Below are positions 16,572 to 24,452 of a stretch of 32,681 nucleotides of DNA, in pieces. The first letter of the stretch is position 1. Every line of letters starts with the position of its first letter. Position numbers and translations under genes: made by a program. Origin of the DNA: Nostoc sp. KVJ20 (GTDB lineage Bacteria; Cyanobacteriota; Cyanobacteriia; Cyanobacteriales; Nostocaceae); the NCBI RefSeq assembly GCF_001712795.1, contig NZ_KV757784.1:1-32681 (forward strand), given 5' to 3'. The notes under the pieces were generated by a model, which did not search any database, was not told the DNA's origin, and saw nothing but the letters and a program-made list of their open reading frames with translations.

Positions 16572-17399
16572 ATGGGACTTTACGACCAAGATCAATTATC
16601 ACAGGATGCACTACGGAAGTTACGCGAAGGAGCAAGCCAATCCAGAGTAGCCCAAGAAATTGCTCAACGAGACTATGCGAAAGCTCAAGCCGAAGCTGAT
16701 AAATGGGAACAAGAATATCAACTTGCTTTGAAAGGAAGTAATCAGGATTTAATTCGTCAAGCAAAATTCCAAAAGGAACGATACCAAGCTATTGCTAGTA
16801 GACTCAAAACCCTGGTAGAAGAGCAAAAACCACAAGTAGACGCAATTAAAAGTAGTTTGAAATCTTGGGAGAAAAAGGTTTCAGAAGCACAGAATGAAGT
16901 ATTACGCAGTAAGCCTAACACCAGTGAGATTTTACCGACATTCATCAAGTTTGAACATGAAGATGTTGATTTATGGGCTGATGTTGATTTATCCGTTGAT
17001 GATGAATTACAGGCACTTAAAGAAGCATTAATTCTACCACCTAACCCCCAAGAGCAAACTAAAGCTAAAAAAGATAGCAAAGTGCTTTTAGCAGAGGCTA
17101 TCCATGAGACAAAAAAAACTGTCAACAGCGCTGTTGCTAATCAAGAAACTATTCAGAAAGATTTTGAACACGCGCAGAAAGAAGCTAAATACTGGAACGA
17201 AAAAGCTGAGACAGCTTTGAGAAACAATGATGATGATTTAACCCTTCAAGCTGTAGTGAATAAAAAAATACAAAATAAAATTGTACTTATTCTTCAAACT
17301 CAGCTTCAACAGCAGGAAGCAATAGTAGCTGTACTCAAACAAAATCTGATAACTCTAGAAAATTTCAAGAAAACATTAGGCAGTGACACAAAACTCTAA
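16572..17399 (+). CDS. Coiled-coil protein with two PspA/Vipp1 (IM30)-like hairpin modules
   Basis: A 275-residue, highly charged, mostly helical protein without a membrane segment. Residues 34-108 and 177-268 both follow the PspA/Vipp1 helix 2-3 hairpin pattern: AQ-EA-KW, then an A--AL-(G/N)--DL--QA stretch, K, then QL/TL--Q---V--LK--L--LE. The first copy has EADKWEQEYQLALKGSNQDL and the second has EAKYWNEKAETALRNNDDDL. Between them, SVDDELQALKEAL resembles the PspA/Vipp1 C-terminal VDDELAALK-type motif. Normal PspA has one hairpin in about 220 residues, so this looks duplicated and rearranged, with no N-terminal amphipathic helix 0 visible. It overlaps the next gene by 17 bp. PspA/Vipp1 proteins are ESCRT-III-like and remodel membranes. 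That this one polymerises is inference. Confidence 0.75.
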   Translation: MGLYDQDQLSQDALRKLREGASQSRVAQEIAQRDYAKAQAEADKWEQEYQLALKGSNQDLIRQAKFQKERYQAIASRLKTLVEEQKPQVDAIKSSLKSWEKKVSEAQNEVLRSKPNTSEILPTFIKFEHEDVDLWADVDLSVDDELQALKEALILPPNPQEQTKAKKDSKVLLAEAIHETKKTVNSAVANQETIQKDFEHAQKEAKYWNEKAETALRNNDDDLTLQAVVNKKIQNKIVLILQTQLQQQEAIVAVLKQNLITLENFKKTLGSDTKL

Positions 17400-18513
17400 A
17401 ACAGGCGCAGCATTCATTGCAGGTGGAACCATAACAGGTGTTGGTGTTTCCGCAACGGTAGGCGGGATGGGACTAGCAGGCGGATTTGGCGCAGTCGGCA
17501 TTGGTGCAACTCCTGTAGTCGGTGCTGGCGCTGTGGCTGGTGCAGCTGCTTATGGCGCTTTTAAAGCCGTAGCAGAAGGAGATGCTGCTGCGATCGCTAC
17601 AATGGGAATTGGTGCAGTTGGCGGTGCTGGTGTTTATAGCGTCGTCGGTGGTATGGGTTTAGTCGCACCTAAAGTAGGGCTGGCATTTGGGATTGGTGCA
17701 GTACCGATGGCAGGAATTGGTGCAGTAGTCGGACTCGCCGCCTATGGTATTGCCAAACTGTTAGACGAATCGGGAATTAGCGAAACTCCAGCACAGCTTT
17801 TTGAGCGGATGGAAGAGAAAGTTTTGCAGATGGGCTACTATTCCGAAGCAGTGATGGAATTAGAAGCATTTTTATCTGGTGAGGATCTCAACCAAAAATT
17901 TGCTGGTTTGGAAGTCGAGAATGAGTTACAAGCGCTTAAGGCTAAATTCAAGAAAAAATCAGAATTTGCTACACCTAAACCTTCTACTCCCAATATTGAA
18001 CCGGAAAAAATATCTCCGACAACCCAGCTACCTGAAACTTGGAGATGTATACGCACACTCAAGGGACACTTAGCGGCAGTGAATGCGATCGCAATCAGTC
18101 CTGATGGTAATACTTTAATCAGTGGCAGTGATGACAGACAAGTTAATTTGTGGAACTTGAAAACCAGAAAATGGCTTTACACCTTCTCTGGACAAGCAGA
18201 AGCAGTTTTATCTGTTGCTTTCAGTCCTGATGGGAAAACGCTGGTAAGTGGCGGTAATAGTGGAAGCATCAAGATTTGGAATGAATTTACTCTTGACTCT
18301 GGATTATTTGGGGAATGGTGGGAAATCTTGGGCGTAAATCAGAGCGATCGCCTCAATGTTGTTAAACTTGCATACCGCCGATTAGCAAGATTGTATCATC
18401 CTGATCTTAATAGTTCTGCGCTCGCAAAAACTTCGATGCAAGCAATTAATCGAGCTTATAAAGAATTCCAGGAGCATTTAAATGCTCACAAATATATTAA
18501 TTTTGATAAATAA
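17383..18513 (+). CDS. Glycine-rich membrane segment + PspA-like segment + two WD40 repeats + J-domain
   Basis: A 376-residue mosaic. Residues 8-126 are rich in Gly/Ala with GxxxG spacing (VGGMGLAGGFGAVGIG), like helices that pack into or across membranes. Residues 138-190 (FERMEEKVLQM, GEDLNQKFAGLE, VENELQALK) resemble helices 4-5 of PspA/Vipp1. Residues 224-259 and 267-300 are two WD40 blades (SPDGNTLISGSDDRQVNLW; SPDGKTLVSGGNSGSIKIW), too few for a propeller. Residues 311-365 are a J-domain with an intact HPD (339-341), WWEILGV before it and INRAYKEF after it, which should stimulate an Hsp70 ATPase. The GTG start overlaps the preceding gene. An Hsp70-recruiting membrane protein working with the upstream gene is inference. 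Confidence 0.85.
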   Translation: MTQNSKTGAAFIAGGTITGVGVSATVGGMGLAGGFGAVGIGATPVVGAGAVAGAAAYGAFKAVAEGDAAAIATMGIGAVGGAGVYSVVGGMGLVAPKVGLAFGIGAVPMAGIGAVVGLAAYGIAKLLDESGISETPAQLFERMEEKVLQMGYYSEAVMELEAFLSGEDLNQKFAGLEVENELQALKAKFKKKSEFATPKPSTPNIEPEKISPTTQLPETWRCIRTLKGHLAAVNAIAISPDGNTLISGSDDRQVNLWNLKTRKWLYTFSGQAEAVLSVAFSPDGKTLVSGGNSGSIKIWNEFTLDSGLFGEWWEILGVNQSDRLNVVKLAYRRLARLYHPDLNSSALAKTSMQAINRAYKEFQEHLNAHKYINFDK

Positions 18514-18632
18514 GTTGCCTTACATCCTTCGTTACGACTAGCCGATATAGTGGTGGGTGGTGCGAGAATTGCGATCGCACGCGATTAAACAAGCGCCCTC
18601 AATTGCAGTCGTTTATGTTAACAGTTTATTGA

Positions 18633-18774
18633 TATAGGACTCATATTTGATTTTTGAAAAAACTCAGTACAACTAAAAAGCCTTCTTGCCTATTGCCTAT
18701 TGCCTATTGCCTATTGCCTATTCCCTATTGCCTGCCTACGCAAATTAGTTCAGAAATCAAAGTGGATTCCTATA
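18633..18774. mobile_element. MITE-like element with TTGCCTA heptamer core, copy 1
   Basis: 142 bp bounded by TATAGGA and TCCTATA; the outer 25 bases of each end form an imperfect inverted repeat (20 of 25 match). The centre is a tandem TTGCCTA array. A 149-bp copy at 29767-29915 is the same except for one heptamer unit and scattered changes. It has no coding capacity. Its 3' part is read through by the open frame upstream of the oxidoreductase gene. Confidence 0.8.
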
Positions 18775-18785
18775 CTAGTCAAAAT

Positions 18786-19949
18786 ATGAATAACAATATT
18801 ACCATCCTTAACCGACCTTTAAAACTAGCCTGTGGAGCAGAATTGCCAAATCGGATAGCTAAAGCTGCCATGAACGAACAGTTAGCTGACGATCAAAACA
18901 GCCCCACAAAAGAAATTATCCGCTTGTATAAGCGATGGGCATTAGGAGGAGCCGGTTTGATGATTACCGGTAATGTGATGATTGCTCGGACAGCTTTGGT
19001 TTTACCACGCGATGTTGTAATTGAAGATGAACGGGATCTGCCACTTCTCCAAGAATGGGCAGTTGCAAGCATTGCACAAGGTGGTCATATATGGATGCAG
19101 ATTAATCATCCAGGACGGCAATCACCAATTTATTTATCACCACAGCCTGTAGCACCATCATCAATTCCACTACAACTTTCTGAAAAAGAATTCGCTCAAC
19201 CCAGAGCATTAACTGAAGCGGAAATTAAACATCTAATTGAACGTCACATTTATACAGCAAAAATTGCAAAAAAAGCTGGTTTTACTGGTGTACAAATCCA
19301 TGCTGCTCATGGATATCTAATTAACCAATTTTTATCGCCGCTTTCTAATCAACGTAATGATGACTGGGGAGGAACACCTGAAAAGCGAATGCGTTTCCTT
19401 TTAGAAGTATATCAAGGAATACGTAATTCTCTTGGTCAAGATTTTCCGATTAGTGTCAAACTCAACTCCGCTGATTTTCAACGAGGTGGTTTTACTGAAG
19501 AAGAATCTATTAATGTTGTCCAAGTTTTAGAACAAGTTGGTGTTGACTTGATAGAAATCTCCGGTGGAACTTATGAAAAGCTGGCGATGATGGGACAGAC
19601 AGATATTGCTCAAAAAGAAAGTACACGCCAACGCGAAGCTTATTTTTTAGAATATGTCCGGAAAGTTCGCTCCTCAATTTCTCTACCAATTATGTTAACT
19701 GGTGGTTTTCGTTCAGCCGATGCTATGACTCAAGCAATTGAAGAAGGAAGCGTAGATGTTATCGGTTTAGCACGACCGCTTGCAATTGCACCAAACTTGC
19801 CGATTGAACTTCTGACAAATCGAACTAGCGGTATTACGCTACAACCCCAAATAGCACAGACTAATGATCTAGATCAACAAGGAATGCTTGAGATTATTTG
19901 GTATACACAACAAATTCATCAATTGGCAGCAGAAGACAAGTCAGCATAA
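18786..19949 (+). CDS. NADH:flavin oxidoreductase, Old Yellow Enzyme family
   Basis: FMN-dependent TIM-barrel enzyme of about 387 residues that reduces activated C=C bonds with NAD(P)H. Seen: NRIAKAAMNEQLAD near the start, MITGNVMIAR, QINHPGRQSP (FMN site), VQIHAAHGYLINQFLSP at about 172 with the substrate-binding His pair, NQRNDDWGGTPEKRMRFLLE, and the C-terminal phosphate loop TGGFRSADAM...VIGLARPLA. The frame is open back to a TTG at 18654, but those 44 residues are translated from the MITE-like element, including LLPIAYCLLPIPYCL from its heptamers, so ATG 18786 (MNNNITILNRPLKL) is the real start. It stands alone; a kinase remnant lies after it. The physiological substrate is unknown. Confidence 0.92.
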   Translation: MNNNITILNRPLKLACGAELPNRIAKAAMNEQLADDQNSPTKEIIRLYKRWALGGAGLMITGNVMIARTALVLPRDVVIEDERDLPLLQEWAVASIAQGGHIWMQINHPGRQSPIYLSPQPVAPSSIPLQLSEKEFAQPRALTEAEIKHLIERHIYTAKIAKKAGFTGVQIHAAHGYLINQFLSPLSNQRNDDWGGTPEKRMRFLLEVYQGIRNSLGQDFPISVKLNSADFQRGGFTEEESINVVQVLEQVGVDLIEISGGTYEKLAMMGQTDIAQKESTRQREAYFLEYVRKVRSSISLPIMLTGGFRSADAMTQAIEEGSVDVIGLARPLAIAPNLPIELLTNRTSGITLQPQIAQTNDLDQQGMLEIIWYTQQIHQLAAEDKSA

Positions 19950-20011
19950 AAATATATACAGTCAAATAAACAACCAACAATATCAGTTTATAGATCAATA
20001 CAGTTCAGATA

Positions 20012-20056
20012 AGACCAAAACACTTGTAGAGACGGCGATTTATCGCGTCTCGAAAA
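20012..20056 (-). repeat. 45-bp repeat with near-palindromic core, copy B
   Basis: The exact reverse complement of 2926-2970 over all 45 bases. It lies 62 bp after the oxidoreductase stop codon. The hairpin core GAGACGGCGATTTATCGCGTCTC could act as a transcription stop for that gene, but exact sequence conservation points to a mobile or recently copied repeat. Confidence 0.85.
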
Positions 20057-20146
20057 CTCAGTTTCGTGGTAATGACCAAATTCAATAGCCAAATTTCAGA
20101 GAGCTAAATCTGACTGCTGAACAGGTTTTCAAGGCTGCTTTGGGAG

Positions 20147-20377
20147 AACAGTAATGAGCATCGCTTCTCTGTTAACTTAATTATCAATGCAATTCAATAC
20201 ACACCACAAACAGGAAAGGTGACTGATTGCTTAGACCGTAGTGACCATTATGCTGTGATTTAGATTCAAAATACTGGTACTGGTATTCCGCAACAGAATC
20301 TAACTCGGATTATCGATCGCTTTCTTAGCATTGGCGATCGCTCTGTTGGCTGGATTTTTTTGAGTCTACTCCCATAA
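20147..20377 (+). pseudogene. Remnant of a histidine-kinase ATPase domain
   Basis: The frame from 20147 reads HRFSVNLIINAIQYTPQTGKV, then a DRSDHYAVI segment, TAG at 20261, then IQNTGTGIPQQNLTRIIDRFLSIGDRS, and ends at a stop at 20375-20377. The N-box (NLIINAIQYTP), the G1 box (NTGTGI) and the F-box region (IIDRF) of a HATPase_c domain are recognisable, but the rest of the kinase, including the phosphoacceptor His domain and G2 box, is missing, and one nonsense codon is present. This is a decayed fragment, not a short gene. Confidence 0.7.
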
Positions 20378-20880
20378 ATACCCCATGTCATCTATCAGTA
20401 GGGTAATATATTTAACTCTTGAGAAGTATTGACATATTAAATTTTTTGAGCATTCATATTGCATATTTTGACAAAACGTTATAGATTATTAGGTTATAGG
20501 GGAATAATCTGACCTCTTCGTGTCAAAAACTAATCTTGCTCAGGTAAATATACTGCAACCAGTTTTAACTTCACACAAACCCTAAACAGCACTAAAGATA
20601 TGTTTTTGTTTGGTAAAGCAAAGATTTCGGGCAGATAACGGAACAATAGATAATCTAAAAATATATCTTGTGTGACTGTTGTTAGGAATCATGTTACTAC
20701 TTGAGGTGGAGAGCAACAACTATAATTCACCAAAACAGTAATAAATTACAGGCAATTAACTAACAATAAAATTGCAAAAATTTCAGCAAGTTTATTCATT
20801 GTTAGTTGATTATTTTTTGCCAAATTATATTTGCTATTCAAAGAATCGTTTTTGTTATGCTGAGAATAGCAAAATAATAA
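20378..20880. other. AT-rich region upstream of the invertase gene
   Basis: About 500 bp with no credible gene; the 62-codon frame at 20772-20960 overlaps the invertase start out of frame. It must hold the invertase promoter. The AT-richness and several TATAAT-like strings prevent a specific promoter call. Confidence 0.5.
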
Positions 20881-22383
20881 ATGAAGACGCATCTACCACA
20901 AATTCACAATCCCAATGGAGTTATTCTGGCGATGCACCTAAACGAATTGGAAACTACTGAAAATTTCAAAGAAGTCGAAGAAGCTTGGCTAACACTAGAA
21001 AAATCAATTCTCTACTATCAGGGACGCCCCGTTGGGACAGTAGCCGCTTACGATGCCTCTGTAGAGGCGCTCAATTACGATCAGTGCTTCATCCGGGATT
21101 TTGTTTCTTCAGCTTTAATTTTTCTGATCAAAGGTAGAACAGATATTGTTCGTAACTTCTTAGAAGAAACCTTAAAGTTACAGCCTAAAGAAAAGGCATT
21201 AGATGCCTATAAGCCAGGACGAGGATTAATCCCAGCTAGCTTTAAAGTTGTATCAGAAAATGGACAAGAATATTTAGAAGCAGACTTTGGTGAACATGCG
21301 ATCGCTAGAGTTACTCCCGTAGATTCTTGCCTATGGTGGATTATTTTATTGCGTGCTTACGTAGTCGCCACAGATGACTTTTCTCTAGCCGATCAACCTG
21401 AATTCCAAAATGGTATCAGGTTAATCATGGAAATCTGCTTGGCGAATCGTTTTGATATGTACCCAACGCTGTTGGTTCCAGATGGTGCTTGTATGATTGA
21501 CCGTCGTATGGGCATTTATGGTCATCCTTTAGAACTACAAGTTCTTTTTTACACGGCATTGCGTGCATCTCGTGAACTGCTAATTTGTAAAGGTAATTCT
21601 GATATTGTTGAAGCCATTGATAACCGGTTACCTCTTTTATGCGCTCATATCCGCCAGCATTATTGGATAGATATTAATCGCCTGAATGCAATTTATCGCT
21701 TCAAAAGTGAAGAATATGGTAAGGCTGCTGTTAATCTGTTCAATATATATGTAGATTCTGTTCCCTATTATGAATTAGATAAATGGCTGCCGAAAAAAGG
21801 TGGTTATCTAGCAGGTAATGTTGGCCCGTCGCAGCTAGATACTCGCTTCTTTTCACTCGGAAACTTAATGGCAATTATTTCCGACTTAGCCACCGAAGAA
21901 CAGTCACAAGCGATTATGACTCTCATTGAGGAACGATGGGATGATTTGGTGGGAGATATGCCAATGAAAATCTGTTTCCCAGCTTTGGAACATGAAGAAT
22001 ACAGAATTGTAACTGGATGTGACCCCAAAAATATCCCCTGGTCGTATCATAATGCTGGTAGTTGGCCAGTTTTAATGTGGATGTTGGCAGCGGCGGCTGT
22101 GAAAACTAATAGAACAAGTCTTGCACAAAAGGCGATTGAAATTGCCCAAGGACGCCTCAGTACAGATGAATGGCCAGAATATTACGATGGGAAGAAAGGG
22201 CGACTGATTGGCAAACAAGCTCGGAAATATCAAACTTGGACAATTACTGGGTTCTTATTAGCAAAAGAACTGATGGCAAACCCTACTTATTTACCATTAA
22301 TCAGCTTTGGGAAATTACCAGCAGAACAGGTTTCTAGAGCGTGTGAGTTTGAAATTGCTAGTGTAGACCCATATATGTCTTGA
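20881..22383 (+). CDS. Alkaline/neutral invertase (glycoside hydrolase family 100)
   Basis: Hydrolyses sucrose to glucose and fructose in the cytosol. At 500 residues with no signal peptide, it fits cyanobacterial GH100 enzymes such as Anabaena InvA and InvB. Family stretches include ALNYDQCFIRDFVSSAL, KPGRGLIPASFKV, GEHAIARVTPVDSCLWWIIL, PDGACMIDRRMGIYGHPLEL (with the Asp expected as acid catalyst), IPWSYHNAGSWPVLMW and EWPEYYDGKKGRLIGKQARK (likely containing the general base). In heterocyst-forming species such enzymes supply hexose for respiration and nitrogen fixation; whether that applies here is inference. ATG 20881 is the upstream start; an internal ATG at 20932 (MHLNELETTENF) could also serve. 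It is not in an operon; a palindromic repeat follows. Confidence 0.94.
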   Translation: MKTHLPQIHNPNGVILAMHLNELETTENFKEVEEAWLTLEKSILYYQGRPVGTVAAYDASVEALNYDQCFIRDFVSSALIFLIKGRTDIVRNFLEETLKLQPKEKALDAYKPGRGLIPASFKVVSENGQEYLEADFGEHAIARVTPVDSCLWWIILLRAYVVATDDFSLADQPEFQNGIRLIMEICLANRFDMYPTLLVPDGACMIDRRMGIYGHPLELQVLFYTALRASRELLICKGNSDIVEAIDNRLPLLCAHIRQHYWIDINRLNAIYRFKSEEYGKAAVNLFNIYVDSVPYYELDKWLPKKGGYLAGNVGPSQLDTRFFSLGNLMAIISDLATEEQSQAIMTLIEERWDDLVGDMPMKICFPALEHEEYRIVTGCDPKNIPWSYHNAGSWPVLMWMLAAAAVKTNRTSLAQKAIEIAQGRLSTDEWPEYYDGKKGRLIGKQARKYQTWTITGFLLAKELMANPTYLPLISFGKLPAEQVSRACEFEIASVDPYMS

Positions 22384-22398
22384 TAGGTGAAGTTAGGA

Positions 22399-22426
22399 GA
22401 GACGCGATTAATCGCGTCTGTACAAG
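22399..22426 (+). repeat. Perfect palindromic repeat after the invertase gene
   Basis: AGACGCGATTAATCGCGTCT (22400-22419) is a perfect 20-bp palindrome followed by GTACAAG. It shares its core and its TACAAG flank with the 45-bp repeats at 2926-2970 and 20012-20056. It lies 15 bp after the stop codon and might also stop transcription. Confidence 0.75.
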
Positions 22427-22475
22427 AGTTAGGAGTTAGAATACAAAAGCCTTCTGACTCCTGAATCATATTTCC

Positions 22476-23909
22476 ATGACAAACCCCCGTCAACTAGCTT
22501 TTATCGCTCTGCGAGATGTTCACAAGGGGGCTTATACTGATGTTGCCCTAGATAGAGTGCTGCAAAAAGTTAATTTGCCTGATAATGATCGCCGCTTATT
22601 GACAGAATTGGTCTATGGGAGTGTCAGAAGGCAGCGCACTCTTGATACTCTCATTGATCAACTCGCCACAAAGAAATCTCATCAACAACCGCCAGACCTC
22701 CGCACCATCTTACATCTGGGTTTTTACCAGCTGCGCTATCAACAGCGTATTCCCGCCTCGGCTGCTGTTAATACTACCGTCCAACTCGCTAAAGAAAACG
22801 GTTTTTCTGGACTAACTGGTTTTGTTAACGGTCTATTACGCCAGTATTTGAGAAAAGCAGGGGTGCAAGAGAGCAGAGGGGCAGAGGAGAAAAACTCATT
22901 GTTACTCGCCCACTCCCCACTCCCCACTCCCCAATCCCCAATCCCCAATTTTGATCCGTTACAACTTCCAGAAAACCCAGTGGAACGCTTGGGTATTTTA
23001 CACAGCTTTCCTGACTGGATGATTCAAGTTTGGTTAGAACAATTGGATTTTTCCCAGACAGAACAACTGTGTGAATGGATGAATCAATCACCAACAATAG
23101 ATTTGCGTATCAACCCGCTTTGTACTTCCATTGAGGAAGTGGAGGCGGCTTTGCAATCTGCTGGTGTTTTGGTGAGACGGATTCCTCATTTACCCCAAGC
23201 TTTACGATTGATTGGTAGTGCAGGGTCAATTCAAAAACTACCTGGTTTTAGAGAAGGTTGGTGGACTGTACAAGATAGTAGTGCCCAATTGGTAAGTCAT
23301 TTACTCGACCCGCAACCAGGTGAGGTGGTAATTGATGTTTGTGCCGCACCAGGCGGTAAAACAACCCATATTGCGGAATTAATGGCAGATAAGGGAAAAA
23401 TTTGGGCTTGCGATCGCACTTCTTCTCGTCTTCGCAAACTCCAAGAAAATTCTCAACGCCTGAATTTACAATCTATTCAAATTTACACTGGCGACAGTCG
23501 CCACTTCAAGCAATTTCAAAACACCGCAGACCGCGTATTACTGGATGCCCCATGTTCTGGTTTGGGAACTATGCACCGTCATGCTGATGCGCGTTGGCGA
23601 CAGACACCAGAATCAGTCCGAGAACTTTCGGTGCTGCAAAAAGAATTGCTAACACATACATCTACTTTTGTCAAACCCGGTGGTGTACTAGTTTATGCCA
23701 CCTGTACATTGCATCCAGCAGAAAATGAAGAAGTAATTTCCACATTTTTAGCTGAGTCACCTGATTGGCAAATTGAGTCTGCAAAAGGCGTTGAGTTACC
23801 TGATTCTGCCCATAGCACGCCTCAAGGTTGGTTTAAAGTCTGGCCCCATCGCCAGGACATGGATGGCTTTTTTATGGTGCGCTTAAGAAAAACCAATAAT
23901 TCCGAGTGA
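22476..23909 (+). CDS. rsmB: 16S rRNA (cytosine-967-C5) methyltransferase
   Basis: Methylates C967 of 16S rRNA using S-adenosylmethionine. The N-terminal NusB-like RNA-binding domain (about 1-130: RQLAFIALRDVHKGAYTDVA, LVYGSVRRQRTLDTLI) is followed by the RsmB/NOL1 methyltransferase domain: SAM motif VCAAPGGKTTHIAEL near 286-300, DAPCSGLGTM with Cys360, and ATCTLHPAENE with Cys410, matching the two-cysteine mechanism of m5C RNA methyltransferases. Oddity: residues about 130-158, between the two domains, are a low-complexity stretch rich in Ser/Pro encoded by repeat DNA (see the repeat at 22865). The insertion lies in a linker and the catalytic motifs are intact, so activity is expected. Start ATG 22476. 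Stand-alone gene, followed by a TerB-like gene. Confidence 0.95.
   Translation: MTNPRQLAFIALRDVHKGAYTDVALDRVLQKVNLPDNDRRLLTELVYGSVRRQRTLDTLIDQLATKKSHQQPPDLRTILHLGFYQLRYQQRIPASAAVNTTVQLAKENGFSGLTGFVNGLLRQYLRKAGVQESRGAEEKNSLLLAHSPLPTPQSPIPNFDPLQLPENPVERLGILHSFPDWMIQVWLEQLDFSQTEQLCEWMNQSPTIDLRINPLCTSIEEVEAALQSAGVLVRRIPHLPQALRLIGSAGSIQKLPGFREGWWTVQDSSAQLVSHLLDPQPGEVVIDVCAAPGGKTTHIAELMADKGKIWACDRTSSRLRKLQENSQRLNLQSIQIYTGDSRHFKQFQNTADRVLLDAPCSGLGTMHRHADARWRQTPESVRELSVLQKELLTHTSTFVKPGGVLVYATCTLHPAENEEVISTFLAESPDWQIESAKGVELPDSAHSTPQGWFKVWPHRQDMDGFFMVRLRKTNNSE
22865..22950 (+). repeat. In-frame CCCACTC/CCCAATC heptamer and G-rich repeat insertion in rsmB
   Basis: AGAGAGCAGAGGGGCAGAGG leads into an A-rich stretch and then tandem CTCCCCA / ATCCCCA heptamers. 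The same architecture (GCAGAGGAGCAGGGGAGCAG... then CCCCATT heptamers) occurs in the non-coding stretch 24790-24921. In rsmB it keeps the frame open and encodes S-P-L-P-T-P-Q-S-P-I-P. Confidence 0.85.
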
Positions 23910-23966
23910 ATACTGTTTGGGATTGTACTATTTGGTGGAGGCCTGAATCTACCAGAGGAGGCAGCA

Positions 23967-24389
23967 ATGGTTTCCCCTTCCAATGTAAAAAACTTAGTTA
24001 AAATCCTGATTGGAGCAGCCTGGATTGATGGCAGAATCCAGCCAGAAGAACGGCAATATCTCCGCGAAATAGCTCAAGCAAAAGGTTTGGCTAACGACCC
24101 AGAAATTAAGCCTTGGCTGTACGAATTAGTTCCTGTACAGCCAAAAGAGTGCTATGAATGGGTGCGAGAGTATTTAGGCGATCGCCCCAGCCTGGAAGAT
24201 TGCGAAGACCTGATTGAAGCTATCAGTGGCTTAATTTATAGCGATGGTGAAGTCGCCGTAGAAGAAGCCAGACTCCTAACGGAACTGCAAGATATAGCGA
24301 AGCCGAATGAGTCAACTCAACCGGCTCACACTCTGCTTCTTAAACAAATTCAAAAGCTTTACCGTCGTTGGGTTGAAGTGCAAAACTAA
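23967..24389 (+). CDS. TerB-like small alpha-helical protein
   Basis: A 140-residue soluble protein with the TerB (tellurite-resistance/DjlA-type) pattern: two helical halves each carrying an acidic D-G motif, AAWIDGRIQPEERQYL at about 17-32 and LIYSDGEVAVEEARLL in the second half, which in TerB bind a divalent metal. A clear Shine-Dalgarno sequence, AGAGGAGG, lies just before ATG 23967. It follows rsmB by 57 bp and may be cotranscribed. The TerB family includes stress and membrane-associated proteins, but the role of single-domain cyanobacterial members is unknown. No other tellurite-resistance gene is nearby, so a tellurite function is not implied. Confidence 0.82.
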   Translation: MVSPSNVKNLVKILIGAAWIDGRIQPEERQYLREIAQAKGLANDPEIKPWLYELVPVQPKECYEWVREYLGDRPSLEDCEDLIEAISGLIYSDGEVAVEEARLLTELQDIAKPNESTQPAHTLLLKQIQKLYRRWVEVQN

Positions 24390-24418
24390 ATATATAGTCA
24401 AAAGTCCATAGTCTAATA

Positions 24419-24452
24419 ATTAATGACTAATGACTAATGACTAATGACTAAA
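24419..24452. repeat. TAATGAC heptamer short tandem repeat
   Basis: About four and a half near-perfect units of TAATGAC between two convergent genes. The array reaches the stop codon of the small membrane protein gene at 24453. Same family as 10273-10302. Confidence 0.9.

Noticed and set aside
23967..24389. Tellurite-resistance operon
   Set aside because: Only a single TerB-like domain gene is present; no TerC/D/E/Z neighbours.
24419..24452. CRISPR array
   Set aside because: Seven-base units repeat directly without spacers; this is a short tandem repeat, as are the other heptamer arrays.
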